From NCBI RefSeq assembly GCF_028583425.1, contig NC_072801.1:9444001-9508000 (forward strand): a DNA stretch of 64,000 bases, read 5' to 3'. Below are positions 45,004 to 56,797 of this stretch, piece by piece (the first letter of the stretch is position 1; every line of letters starts with the position of its first letter). The notes beneath the pieces were generated by a model. The model saw nothing but the letters and a program-made list of their open reading frames with translations. It was not told the origin of the DNA and did not search any database. The stretch comes from Eublepharis macularius. Taxonomy: Eukaryota; Chordata; Lepidosauria; Squamata; Eublepharidae. The translations under genes and the position numbers were made by a program.

Positions 45004-46526
45004 GAAGCAGAGACCTACAATGGAATAAAAATGGAAGAAAAATAGAATAAAAAAACCGCTCGGTTGTATGTTGTTGACAGTCTGAGTCCTGTCCTGTCTT
45101 CAGCGGCTGATCTGGGCACTGCGACAGCCCATGGGCATGTCTACGTCAGCAAGCACCCCTGACCCAAAAGTGAGAAGGATTATTCCTCTGAGATCAGGGA
45201 TGCAGCTAAAAGATAATAAGGGATAAATAAAATAATAATAAAACGGCATGAAAAAAATCTCTCGCCATCTCTTCCTCTTCCTCCTTAATCTTGGAGGCAT
45301 GTATTTGTGTATTAAACATTTTGAGAGATGATTATGTAAGTGAAATCTCTGCAAATCTTTTAAAAAAAATAAATTACAGGTCAGTTCACCCTTTGTCTGA
45401 CCTGTGAAAGATTTAGCAAAATAACCCATTGCAAAAGAATGGCCGCCAACATGGCTTCAACTTGAGACTGCCTTCAGGATATCGTATGTTTTTAGTTTCC
45501 AGGAATGCCCATCCAGGGCAGGGAAACCTTCTGTACGTTTGGCAAACACGTGCTGCAGTTTAGAAGATGATATTAAGTAGCCAGGATCAGGTTCACGTGC
45601 TTTTAACCCAAATCCGAACAAGGAGTTTTCAAAACTGGGGAATGATCCAATCTGTGATCTCCCACCTGCAGTCTGAATCAGCACCATCCATTTGACCCAC
45701 TCTGTTCCCGCCACATTCCCCAGCTCGTGGAATGTAAAGGCATCTGGATTTCAGCCGAGATTTCAAAGGGTTACTTGATATCCCTCACTCACTCCTTGGC
45801 TGGCTTTAATCTACTAATTCCCGTTCTATGCAATCAATACATCAATACATTTCTGTCAGCCCAATTACATCCATCCAGAGACAAGGCTCTGCCACTCACG
45901 CACTCTGAAATCAATTGTGCTTATACTGGAGTGAACTCTGCACAGGACTGCACTGTTTAAAAAAAAGCGTAATTGTTTTTGAGACTATGAGACACCAGAG
46001 GGCTGGTTCACTTGTTCCAAAACAGAATCGCCAAGCCTGTCTCCATCAACAGGGACCCATTCAGAGTTGCAACAATGCAACTCCCAAACTGGAATATCTG
46101 TAACATTCCCCCCGTCCCGTGGAACTGACAGTAGTTTGGGGTGATTTAGAATGAGAAAAAGGCATGGGAAGGGCAGCCGACAGAAACTCACTCCCACCAC
46201 TGACTGAATTCTGGTTGGAGTACAACTGAATTCAGAGCCCCCCACAGCAGCATAAAGCTGTGAGATCCAATCCCACAGAACGAATTATTTGGCTCTCCAA
46301 CCCACAGAGTGCGGTCAATGACTCAGCAGCACCCACACTTTGTCATGACTGGGCCAGTTGGTCCGGGATCTGATTGTGACAGTGTTGGTAGATCACTGGG
46401 AGAAGCAGGATAGAATTCGTATTTTTAAAAAATTAGAAACCCTTTTCTAATTTTGCCATCAAGTTGCAGATGAATAAATGGGTGCATATCCACTTGTTCT
46501 TTGACTACAACGAAGCAAATCCTTAC
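45004..46526. other. Intron, no exon recognised
   Basis: Mostly unique-looking. Minus-strand ORFs at 45.1-45.7 kb have no recognisable domain and no fitting splice sites. Confidence 0.4.
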
Positions 46527-46601
46527 CGGGCCTCGTCATCTCGGGCAATGAGAAGGCGCATGTGGCTGGTGGCAGAGGCAGCCCTGAGAATATCCACAGC
46601 T
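46527..46601 (-). CDS. STXBP4-like, end of PDZ1
   Basis: 75 bp. Frame AVDILRAASATSHMRLLIAR then DDEA. The helix AVDILRAA and the last strand MRLLIAR are typical PDZ elements. Acceptor TTCCCCAG, donor GTAAGG. Confidence 0.9.
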
Positions 46602-47532
46602 CTGGGGAAGTCAGGAAAGAGAACGGAGAATGAGACTTGGCACAATGAATGCAGAAAGGCCCATCAATCCACTTATCCACCTTTGTGGTGCTGTGAGCCT
46701 GAAGGCAAGTATTTATTTATTTAAAACATCTAAAAATATTTAAAAGTACATAATTTGTTTTCATATAGACTGGCTCAAAGCTGCTGAGTCATATTGATCA
46801 TTACTGATTAAAAGAGAATGTGGACAAAAGACATACTATTCTATCTATACTTTTAAAAGGTGTTGTGAACTAGGCCTGGCCAGCCTCAGGTTCAAATTCT
46901 TACTTGTGATGAAACTCGCTGGGTGACGCTGCATCAGACATTCTCTCTAGGTCTAGCCGACCCCATGCAGTTATTGTGAGGATACAATTCATAGGCATTA
47001 GCTTCATCTTCCCTTTTCTTTCTTTCTAAGGCCAGTTGCAGCGGACGATATGGTTGCCAGGTCCTTCTCCCCTCCCAGCAGGAGGGGGGGAACCCGGCAC
47101 TTACCTCATGCCCTCATGCTGGTAGTGTGTCTCCCATTGCATGTGCATGCTCTCCACACTTGCACAATGATGTCATTTCTGGTGGTGATGTCATCTCTCA
47201 AGTCATGCGAGCATTCAGTCCTTCAGGGACCAAAATCAGCCCCAAACGAAGCACGGGGAGTGTTTGTGTGGCCAGCGCAACACCACCACCACCAGAAGTG
47301 GTATTGTTGAGCCCCCCTGGGAGCACACACACTGAGTGTGTTCCTGGGGATCCTGCCGGTGGCAGGCAAGCTCCAGGGGGCATGCCACCTCCTGCCAATC
47401 ACTGGTGGATTGGCAGGCAGGTAGTCAAACCCTTGGGAGTTTGCTTGCCACCAGCGGGCACCTGGGAATGGTACACAGGGCCAAACCCACAGCAATATAA
47501 ATCTGAAGTTCCACTTCAGATACAATCCATAC

Positions 47533-47602
47533 CTATCACTTGTTACTCCTACCAGGCTGTCTCCATTCACTTCTAAGATCTGGTCTCCGGGTTGCAGGCG
47601 GC
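47533..47602 (-). CDS. STXBP4-like, PDZ1 central exon
   Basis: 70 bp. Frame GRLQPGDQILEVNGDSLVGV then TSD. This is the canonical PDZ GDQIL-VNG block. Acceptor CTTCTGCAG, donor GTATGG. Confidence 0.93.
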
Positions 47603-47739
47603 CTGCAGAAGCAAGAACAAGAAATCCATTATATGGAAAGTCATCGCTAGACGCTTGCAGCATCTCTACAAAGAGGATGGCCAACAAATATGGATGTTTA
47701 AAAAAATACATACTTACATAAATGAAAGGATAAACTCAC

Positions 47740-47835
47740 CATCAGCATAAGCAATGCCCCCTGGGAGAATTCTCTTGACATAAACTCCGTATTCTTCTCC
47801 TGTGAACTCTCTGATGCCACCAATCACCTTGATAC
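47740..47835 (-). CDS. STXBP4-like, PDZ1 first exon
   Basis: 96 bp. Frame IKVIGGIREFTGEEYGVYVK then RILPGGIAYAD. The GLGI carboxylate loop is formed across the junction with the exon at 49,269. Acceptor TTTGTAG, donor GTGAGT. Confidence 0.92.
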
Positions 47836-49268
47836 CTACAAAGAAAAAAACATTCCATGACACAAAAAAGCACTTCCTATTCTTTATCATGCACTCCCAT
47901 TAGGAAGTGTGAGGCTCAAGTTCTCTTCTTTTTTCAAATAACCAGGAGAGGCTGAGTTTCGCTGCAGAACTGAATGCAAATTGTAAACTGCTTATGGAAT
48001 CCCAGACCTGGAAGTGGCAAACAAGGGTCTGTCACACAGGACACTCTAGTGGTTGACATAAAAATTCATGCTTACTGCTCAAAAAAAAAAAAAGGTCCTG
48101 TAGCAATTTATTTTTCATTTTATTTTATTTATATTATTTTAATAGTCTGCTTTCCTCAATGAGACTCAAGGTGGACAACACAATGTAAGTCAATACAATC
48201 AATGGCAGAGATATTCAATAAACAAAGAGAGCAGTCTAAATCTGAACGAGAGCTGAAGCCGTTCTAAATCTGGCATATTGAACAATGGAGAAACTACCTA
48301 GTAGAATCAGATTTAGATAGTAACAGACAGCAGGGCACACACACTTAACCTTTCTGCCAGGAGTGCAGCAAGTTGTAGAAATGCTCAAAAGTCAAAGTAT
48401 GCCAATTTCAGCTTTTCTCAGGCAACTGACTCAAAAGCCATTTGAAAGGAATAAAATAATTGAATTAAGGACCGTTATAAAGGAAACGGAGGCTCCCGTA
48501 GAGTAATTCACTGACAATCTTTCTGAGTGAAAAAAAAACTAAAGGAAGATTCAGGGGAGGGAGGAAAAGAGAAAGAGAGAAAGGAAGAAATTTCCACCAT
48601 CACAAATCTCAAGGGGGCACACGTGGGGGTTTCCAGAAGCTTCCCATCCAGGAATTGACCAGACATGGAATGGGAGGAGCTGTGGCTCGGCGGAAGAGTC
48701 TCTGACTGCATGCAGAAATTCCCAGCTTCAGTCCTTGGCATCCCCAGACAAAAGGACCAGGTAGTAGGTGATAAGAAAGGCCTCTCCTACCTGAGACTCT
48801 GGAGAGCTGCTGCCAGTTGCAACAGACACTGCCGACCTTTGGCAGCCCAGAGCACTGACTCAGCAGAAAGCAGCTTATGGTATACTCAAATGAAACTCAC
48901 TTAGTTCCAGCAAGGACCATAAGTCGCATGCCTCTGCCCCCAACCATGCACATATTGGAAACAGCGGACAATGCAGACTCAAGTTTTATCATGACCTTGC
49001 ATAAGGTCACCAAAATAAGCAGAGCATCTCATTGGGGCGAAAAAAAGAAAAGTAAGCAAAACCACTGCCTGTTTCTGAGTAGCATAAGAGGATTTCTTCC
49101 ACTGCATTGATGTCAAAATTAACCTGTTACCAGAGGAGTTATTTTAAGCCACGGACTGCCGATGACAATTTCTCTAATATCGCAGCGCAAACAGAAGCTC
49201 AAGGTTTCTCCACTCCTCCTTCCTGCTCTGTATCCCGGCATCCCTGGCACCAAAAACAACGCACTCAC

Positions 49269-49342
49269 CCAGTCCATTGGCACAGTCATAGAAGTCAGCG
49301 CAGTGTACCGTCCGATCCATTCCATACGGTCCCATTAGAGTC
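49269..49342 (-). CDS. STXBP4-like, most upstream exon seen
   Basis: 74 bp. Frame TLMGPYGMDRTVHCADFYDC then ANGLG, ending in the PDZ1 binding loop. It starts in mid-codon, so coding exons upstream are implied unless translation begins at the internal Met (either of two). Acceptor TGTTACAG is modest, donor GTGAGT strong. Confidence 0.8.
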
Positions 49343-52300
49343 CTGTAACAAGAAACCAAGTTGAAAGAGGACTTGTTATGGATGCAGGCAGGCTTCCCAA
49401 GTCTAAACGCAAGAAGTGCTCTTCTGGTTCTTCCCAGTGATCCCTCTTGGGTCTACGTGGGGCAATGGAGATCCATGTTTGGAACTCCAGAAACAAGATT
49501 TGGCTCTGACAGCCAGCCAGGGCCATCTGGAGAGAGAAAGGAAGGGTGCAACTTTACACTCTAAGCTCCCAGGGACAAGGGCTCTCATTTGGGAACAGTA
49601 ACTTCAGGCCAGTCAGTTTACTCTTGGCCCATCGTAGCTCACAGGCTTCTTATGAGGATAAAATCATGGAGGAGAGAATCATGTTCCCTGCCTGTAGCTC
49701 CTTAGAGGGATGGCTAGATAAGAGAGAATAGATAAACTAGAGCCTATCTAAACTGATGACTTCCAATTTGTTTTAGGCCCAATTCAAGGTGCTGGTGTTG
49801 ATCTTTAAAGCCCTATACGGCCTGGGACCAGCACACACAAGGACCACCTATTCCCATACAACCCTACCTGGCTGCTCAGATCATTTTACACAGCCAGGTC
49901 CCCCCGCCTGCTGAGATTAGGCAGGTGGCAACTGGAGAAAAGGCATTCTTAGCCATGGATCCAAAACTATGGAACTCTCTCCCCAAGGATGTTTCTCTGC
50001 CCCTTCTGCCACTGCGTTACGCCAGGGGGTGGACTTACTTGTTTCGCCCCGCATTCTCTCAGGATCCCCTCTTCCTGTCCGGCATTTAAATGACTGTTTG
50101 TCTATCATTTTAAATATGCATTTTTGTTTGGGTTGTAATTGTTTTTATAATGCTTGTTTTAAGGGTTAGCTGCCTTGGCAGCCCTCATGGGGCAGAAAGG
50201 CAGGGTACGCATTTTGCAAATAATTGAATAAATATGGTGCGGATGCTATAGAAACATACACAGAAGGCAGCAGGAAAAATAAACTTGAAAATCTACACAT
50301 CACACCCTTAGAATGGGCAAAATAGCAAGGATTCACAAGGACAGTCTATATAGCCTTTTACAGATGTCTGACACAGGTAGGCTGCATTACTTCACACAGC
50401 TCATTAGTGTCTCCTCCATCTGGCAACAACTGTCCAGGGTATTGGGCAGAAAAGGGCCTTTTCCAACATCTGCTGCTACGTGAGATTCTTACATTGGAGA
50501 CATCATGGACCGAAACCCAGCACTTCTGGAGAGTACACACTTTACCACGCCATAGCATATGAAGTTACCATACCCTGGGCCACAGCCTCGACTGGCAGCA
50601 ACTCTCTAGGATCTCAGGCAGAGAAAGGAATTCTCCAGCAGCTACCACCTGAGATCCTTTAACTGGAAATGCTCGATGCTGGACTGGTGCTCCACCCTCA
50701 GGCCCCTCCCTGGTTAGATTATATTGCTCATGTATCCATGATGGTCTTCTATTTTACTTGGAAATGATCAACACCCATTAACAGTGAATTATTTATTTAT
50801 GGTATTATATTTAAACTCCACTCTTCCCGTGAACAGGCTCAGAGTGGACCACATCAATAAACACAATATAACATAACAACAAAACATATAGTGGTACAAT
50901 TCAATAAAACACAACAGGGCACATATCGCACAGATCCTTCAACATCCAAGATCCTGTAGGGCAGAGTGGCCAGCTGTCAGATACCTCACAGACTCAGGGG
51001 CAGTGCCCCCCCATGGCAAGAGGCCAACTGGACAGCCCACCCACCTCAACCACCATATACCTGGTGGAACATCTCTGTCTTACAGACCTTGCGAAAAGAT
51101 AGCAAGTCTTGCCAGGCCCGAGTTTCCACAGACAGAGAGTCTGACCAGGTTGGTGCCAGTGCCAAAAAGGTCCTGGCCCTGGCTGAGGCAAGGCAATATG
51201 TATGTGTGCATGTTTTATGTACCGTCAAGTCACTTCTGACATATGGCGACGCTGTGAATGAACAATCTCCAAAATATGTATATAACCACAAGGTGGAATA
51301 GAATGAGGATTCTTCGAGAGCTGGCAACAAATGCCTCGCCCCATTAACAGACAAAAACTGGATGCTGCCCAACTTCCTTAGTTAGTCCTAGGGTTTGCCA
51401 CGCCCCCAACTGATGGAATGTCCCTTTCCAGGTCAGAGCCGTTCTGGCCCTGGACACACAATTGGTGACCATGGTGGCCAAGCTGGGATTTCCTTGTCAT
51501 GACAAAGTCTGTTCACTCAGCTCCCACCACTTCCTGGCATTAAATTGCTTTCCCAGACTTTGCTTTCATCTTCCTCTGGCTCAGCCGATGGCATCTGAGC
51601 AGCCCCAGAAGGAACTCCTCTGACTACAGCTGGGGAGACACCAAGAACACCAATTCAAGACTGGCTTTCTCCCTTTATTCATAGTCTGGTGCAGCGGGAG
51701 CAGCTGCAGAACAGGCACAATGAAGCCCTGCCTAGATTCCTGACTCTTCTCCATCCTTCTCTCCCCACATTTGGACTTGCAACCATCTTCCTTTACAACA
51801 TCCACCTCCACTCCTTAACTTTCAAGCCCTCCACAGCCTTCTTCCTCCTTTCTTCTCCAGTCACATAACTTGATTAATCCCAGTACTATCATCCACAGTG
51901 ACCCCCAGTACTATCATCCACAGCCATCCAGAGGTCCCCTTCTCCCTTTAATAATAATAATGCCTTTCCTCCCTTGTGGTTCCTTATGCCTGGAACTCCC
52001 TCCACAAAAACCCATTTGCATTACCCTTCCTTCAAATCACTCCTCAAGAACATCTTTGGGTGACGCCTGGGGAACAGCCCCTTCCTTACAAAATGGCCCC
52101 AAAATTAATGAAACAGAAATGAACAAAGATTCTTCCCTAGGTTATTCCTGCCTCTACTTCTCTCCTCTTGTTTTGCTATCTCTTTTGTGTCCACTTTTAG
52201 ACTGCAAAGTCCCTGGGGCAGGGACCTTGTACTTGGTAAAACACTGGGGGTGCCATGCACGTAACAAATATCTCAACCACCACCAGATAACTGCCCGAGA

Positions 52301-52724
52301 GGTTTCTCATTCTTGAGAGCCATCATTCGGCACCAGGGATACCGGCAACCTCCAGTGGGGCATCCTGGTTCCACACTCAAGCTCACATGGGATGAGCCCC
52401 CTAATTTCCCTCTGATCGTTCTTACCGTACTGACCATAAGGTTTAACACTGAAGTGCCAGTCCTGGAGAATCTACAAACCAAAGAGTGGAAAACCACTCC
52501 AGAGATTAGAAAAAAACTGTGTCCACAATAATATGTATTAATATATAGCTGTTTTTTCCTATTGTGCCAATTGAACTATAGATATGAGTGAATAAAGTGC
52601 AAAGTGCTTACAACTAGTATAAATCTCTTACATATAAACAGTACATTCAAAAGTCAGTTTATTCTATAAACATTTTTTCTAATCCTCAGTAAATCAATAT
52701 TAAAAAGTCAATTAATATCAATAC
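49343..52724. other. Upstream intron or 5' flank; repeats only
   Basis: No further exon of the gene was recognised. tRNA-type SINE scraps lie at 50,390-50,660, and 51,209-51,290 has a fragment with 'tgacatatggcgacgctgtg'. There is no CpG island here, so the true promoter is probably farther away. Confidence 0.4.
49775..50232 (+). mobile_element. L2-like LINE 3'-end fragment
   Basis: The plus strand reads FKVLVLIFKALYGLGPAHT, then in broken frames a segment equivalent to AFS...PKLWNSLP, and an A/T-rich tail 'ttgaataaatatgg'. The FKALNGLGP-type phrase is common to L2 and related LINE C-termini. Frames are broken. Confidence 0.6.
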
Positions 52725-53607
52725 TAAAGAGGGGCACAGTCTGCAAAATGGACCTAAATTTGACACAATCCAGCCCAGTTTGTGGTTCACGAACACGCGG
52801 TTCATGAGACTCACATTTTTCATAAACTTTGGTCCGTTCGGACCGGTCCGTTGGTCCACAAGTCCAGACATCCTGGTGCTGATCTATCAATTCCCTAGGC
52901 AATGGAATGGACGTTCGCAGACCTTCTTCAGCCCTTTGTTACACACTAATCCTAGCCTTCAAAACCTTGATAGGCAGCTCGGGTTGCCAACCAGAGAGTT
53001 CTCATTCTTCTCTATGCAAGCAAGGGGCAAGAATTAATTCCCTCAGCAACGGAGGGGAGGGATATTCTGCAGCCCTGGGAACACACCAATCCTAGCCCTT
53101 AAAAACCTGATAGGCAGCTCTGGCCGCCAGTTAGAGAGCTCCCATTCTTCTCTATGTGAACAAAGAGCAAGAACTAACTCCCTAGGCAATAGCTAGGAAG
53201 GTGTCTGAGTGGTGAGTGAGGGGGCTCTTCCCCCACCCTTTTCTGTTTGATCTTGCTTCATTGCAACTTTTTGGTGCTGCAAGCCAATGCAAGTCAATTG
53301 GCATTTGTGACTCCTAGTATCTATTGGAAATTTCCTAGCGGTGGCTGCTTTGGGGGTCTGTAATTCGGATCTCTGAAATGCAATCTTGGCCAAACTTGGA
53401 GGGTGGCTGCTGAAGCCTCGCTGCAAGTTTGGCATCTCTGAGTGCGAAGGGGATGGTCCTAGGGCCCTAGAACTGATGGACCACGGACTGACGAACTGGT
53501 CCATGAACAGGGCAGGTCCATGAAAAGTTCGTGGTCCGTGGTTCGTGAAACACAACAGACCACAGGCCAATGGTCTGTGGGTTTTTTCCAGTCTGTGCCC
53601 ACCTCTA
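52725..53607. mobile_element. Non-autonomous hAT-type element, 883 bp
   Basis: Ends 'taaagaggggcacag' and 'ctgtgcccacctcta' are inverted. Flanks 'atcaatac' (52,717-52,724) and 'gtcaatac' (53,608-53,615) match 7 of 8. The interior has 'ggttcacgaa' and 'ggttcgtgaa' motifs like the 26,297 element, and a direct duplication of about 110 bp (52,910-53,035 and 53,045-53,170). No transposase. Confidence 0.8.
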
Positions 53608-53844
53608 GTCAATACTAAAAATCTTGATAACACTCCCAATTTGGCATCTCTGTATTAATCATATTGGTGTGTAACCAAAAACGAAACTCCAGTCTTGGTG
53701 GATCAAAGGATTTCCAAATTTTGCTTCTGCTCACTGCCTTACAAGATTATCAGACCTCTTATCCACACCTCATTAAGGTTTATAACTATTTCTACGAAAG
53801 ATTTTATCTTACACCCCGAGTAGTTTCCAAACCTTGAAATGAGG

Positions 53845-54822
53845 CCTGTTGGTTGATGATTGAGCCAAGGTGTCAGTCCCTGGCAGTTAGGTCCCCAAGT
53901 TCTCCACAGTTAACACACAGGTGTTACAGGTGAAGTAACTTTATCAGAGATCCATTCAGTACAAGGTGCATCAACAGCTGAAATTGGCAGAAGTGATGTA
54001 TATGGGGCTAGCAACGTTAGTTATAGGGAATCTTCCCGCCAAGGGAAAGAGGACTGTTACGGGGGGAGGGGGGATTGTAGTGAGACATTGTTTTAAAGCA
54101 GACAGTGAGAAAGATGAACTTATCTTTGGTTCTCAGAAGGAGCGCCCTACGAGCCAGCTTCGGCTGGCTGTCAAGGACACTGGCTCCGCATAGCGAGAAA
54201 GAGAAAGTGAACATTTGTAACACTGGTAAAATAACCCACTGGCATGGAGGAATAAAGAACTTCCCACACTCTCAGAAGCCAGAGGCAGAACTCATACACA
54301 TTCATGGCAGATATGCAGGAGGTATACGTGACACAAGGAATAGAAAATCTTGAACAACTTCAATTTCCTCATTGTCAACTTGAAAATTGTGTAATTCCTC
54401 GGTAGTCATTACTTTTGTCTTCTTGATGTTCAGTTGTAATCCTGCTTTGGCACTTTCTCCTTTAACCTTCATCAGTAGTCGTCTCAAGTCTTCACTATTT
54501 TCTGCTAGTAATGTGGTGCCATCTGCATATCTCAAATAGTTAATGTTCCTCCCACCAATTTTCACTCCAACTTCTTCTAGATCTAATCCAGCTTTCTTTA
54601 TGATATACTCTGCATAGAGGTTGAACAGGTAGGGAGATAATATGCATCCTTGTCTGACACCCTTGCCAATTGGAAACCGTTCTGTTTCCCCATATTTTGT
54701 CCTGACAGTAGCCTCTTGTCCAGAGTACAGGTTGCACATCAAAACAATCAGATGTTGTGGCACCCCCTCTCCATAGCTTTTCATGATCTACACAGTCAAA
54801 AGCTTTGCTGTAGTCTGTCATA
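53845..54822 (-). pseudogene. RTE/BovB fragment, split by a solo LTR
   Basis: The minus strand codes for SKAFDCVDHEKLW (about 54,815), then ATVRTKYGETERFPIGKGVR, GCILSPYLFNLYAEYI, and NYLRYADGTTLLAENSED (YADG where YADD is expected, a likely inactivating change), to about 54,339. The same element resumes at 53,865 after the LTR at 53,871-54,333 and fades near 53,845. The N-terminal part is lost where an LTR remnant abuts at 54,823. Confidence 0.88.
53871..54333. mobile_element. Solo LTR in BovB, 5 bp target duplication
   Basis: Begins 'tgtcagtccctggc', ends 'tatacgtgaca'. 'caagg' flanks it exactly (53,866-53,870; 54,334-54,338). Its own sequence interrupts the BovB phrase that is continuous at 1,050-1,075. 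Related to the LTR at 56,122. 463 bp, no coding function. The retroelement group (gypsy-like or endogenous retrovirus) cannot be told from the LTR alone. Confidence 0.85.
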
Positions 54823-55271
54823 TATGCCTGTCTGCATATCTGCCATGAATGTATTCTGTGTTATGTACTGGCCCTCTGAGGGCGTGAGAAGTTTCTTATT
54901 GATGTTAAGACAGTAGGTTATCTCACAAGTATTTACTTTCTCTTTCCTGGTGCCTCCAGCAAGTGTCCTTGAAGGCCGGCTGCAGCCAGCTTGAAATGTA
55001 TCCTTCTTGGGAACTGAGATGATTTCATTTGTCAGGGCTTGCCGCGGCTGCCGCTGGGCGTGGCACTGGGCGGTCTGCTCCTGACGTCACAGGGGGGCCA
55101 GGGACTCTGCAGGACTCTGCTCTGTGGAAGGAGGGGCAGTATACCTCACCCAGACTCCCTCTCAGTCCACTCGCTGGCCTGCTCAACCTGGCCTGCTTAC
55201 CCTCTGCGTCCTCCTTCATCTCCTCCTTCCAGAACTCTCCTCCAAGCCTCCACCCTTGCATCCTACTGCTC

Positions 55272-56060
55272 TCACTCCACATCATCACTCCTCACTCCCA
55301 CCACCTGAGCTCTTCCTAGCCACCTTATATAGGGCTTCCTTTCCCCGCCCCGCCCTCCTTCTAGGCTTGTGCCCTCTCCTGACTTGGCCCAGCTGTGCCT
55401 TCCCTCAGGTGTTTCCCTCCTACCACTAATCCCTTCTTGGCTTCCTTGCCTTGCTGGCAGGGTGGGATTGAATGCGAGCCATCCCCAGCTGAGGTCTCCT
55501 TGGCCTTGCTCACGAGGAGCTGCCCCAGCCGGCTTCTGTGCTGCTGAGCCTGCCTGGCCTTGCTCACGAGGAGCTGCCCCAGCCGGCTTCTGTGCTGCTG
55601 AGCCTGCCTGGCCTTGCTCGCGAGCTGCCCTGGCCAGCTTCTGTGCTGCCTGTTCATTGATGCCGGGCGGGGCTACCCATCTCCTCCCCCAGAATGCCTG
55701 TGGCAGCTCCACCTGGAAGGGCTTGGCTCCTAGCACCTCCTGAGCCAGGCTGCTGTCCTCTAGCCAGGGTGTGGCTCTGGGCTGTAGTGGCTGCTTCTCC
55801 TCCTTGGAAGGTAAGGGCTCTGTTTGGGCTGTTGCTGTGTCCCTATTCCCCTTGCCTTGGCCCTTTTCCTCTAGCCTGCTTAGCCCCCTCTCTTCCCCAT
55901 GGGGGGTGGGACTAGCTGGCTTCTCCCTGCTCCCTCCAGCCTTCTGAGGCTTTGGCCTTTCGCCCCTTCCCCCTGGAGTAGGCATGTTCTGGCTCTGTTT
56001 GCCAGACAGAGCGGTTGAACTGCTGTCTCCCGGCTGCCCCCTGCCGCTGTCTGTCAGCAA
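55272..56060 (-). pseudogene. 262-codon low-complexity ORF inside the LTR element
   Basis: Rich in Gly, Pro, Gln, Glu and Arg, with almost no hydrophobic core. It holds two exact 18-residue repeats and a partial third (REQGQAGSAAQKPAGAAP), from a 54 bp tandem repeat at 55,501-55,640. Position inside an LTR element suggests a gag-like or spacer remnant. No zinc knuckle or protease motif is visible. It could also be chance in GC-rich DNA. Confidence 0.4.
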
Positions 56061-56121
56061 GTCCCGGGGCTGGGCTGCTGACCCCGGACATCATTCTTTG
56101 TTCTGTCTAGCCTGAACCTAG

Positions 56122-56590
56122 TGTCAGTCCTTGGCAAGTAAATCCCCCAGGTCTCCACAGCAATCACACAGGTGGATTGGTTGAAGTAACTTTTATTAGA
56201 GATCTATCAGGAATTGGCAGAAGTGACGTATTGAGGGAAAGCATGGTTAGTTATAGGTTAAGGTCCCACCCCCAGGTTAGTAGCCCGTTGGAATTCTGGT
56301 GTGAACGCCAGAGACAAAAAGCATCAGAGTTTAGATTACGTTAAGCAATAATAGCAATTGGGAATGAAATCATCCTTGTTCTCAGGGAAGATACATTTCA
56401 GCCTGGCTGCATCTGGTCTCAAGACCGTAAGCTGCAGAAATGAAAGTGTTTAATTTCAAAGCAGAGATAACACACTGAACTTCCAAATAACAGGCATTGA
56501 ATGGTACTCAGAACTCTGCCTAGTGTCAGAGGACCACTAGGTTGCATATAATATACTTATGGCATGTACTGCAGGCAGGCATACATGACA
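56122..56590. mobile_element. Solo LTR, 5 bp target duplication
   Basis: Begins 'tgtcagtccttggc', ends 'ggcatacatgaca'. 'cctag' flanks both sides exactly (56,117-56,121; 56,591-56,595). About 469 bp, same family and orientation as 53,871-54,333 but clearly diverged from it. Confidence 0.85.
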
Positions 56591-56797
56591 CCTAGCTTCT
56601 CCCTTTCATCCCCCTGGCTCTTTCACGCCCAAAACTTTAATGGTCCTTCCCTGATGGCGGGAACTTTTCCTATAACTAACATCACCAACCCCATTTACAT
56701 CACTTCTGCCAATTCAGCTGTCTGAGCACCTTGTACTTGATGCATCTCTAATAGTTACTTCAACCAATACACCTACGTGTTTGCTGTGGGGAACGGA

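Larger units (their letters stand above)
13488..49342 (-). other. Gene model: tandem-PDZ, coiled-coil STXBP4-like protein
   Basis: Twenty exons on the minus strand, listed singly below, join with no phase conflict to about 730 codons with an open 5' end. Order: PDZ1, Ser-rich linker, PDZ2, linker, helical segment, coiled coil, Ser/Thr-rich tail. From PDZ2 through the coiled coil the order, spacing and several phrases match STXBP4 (Synip), a syntaxin-4 partner studied in GLUT4 vesicle traffic in insulin-responsive cells. Mammalian STXBP4 has one PDZ domain and a C-terminal WW domain; here there is an extra PDZ1 and no WW that I could find. A paralogue is therefore likelier than the orthologue. 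No symbol is given for that reason. The promoter lies outside what I can see. Confidence 0.8.
54823..56797 (-). mobile_element. Deleted LTR element, minus strand, with nested solo LTR
   Basis: The minus strand starts at about 56,797 with an LTR copy lacking its first 45 bases, continues through an open frame (55,272-56,060), and ends with the second half of an LTR at about 55,036-54,823 ('aaatgaaatcatctc' to 'ggcatatatgaca'). The plus-strand LTR at 56,122-56,590 is a later insertion. No polymerase domain remains. The assignment rests on the inverted LTR matches. Confidence 0.55.
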
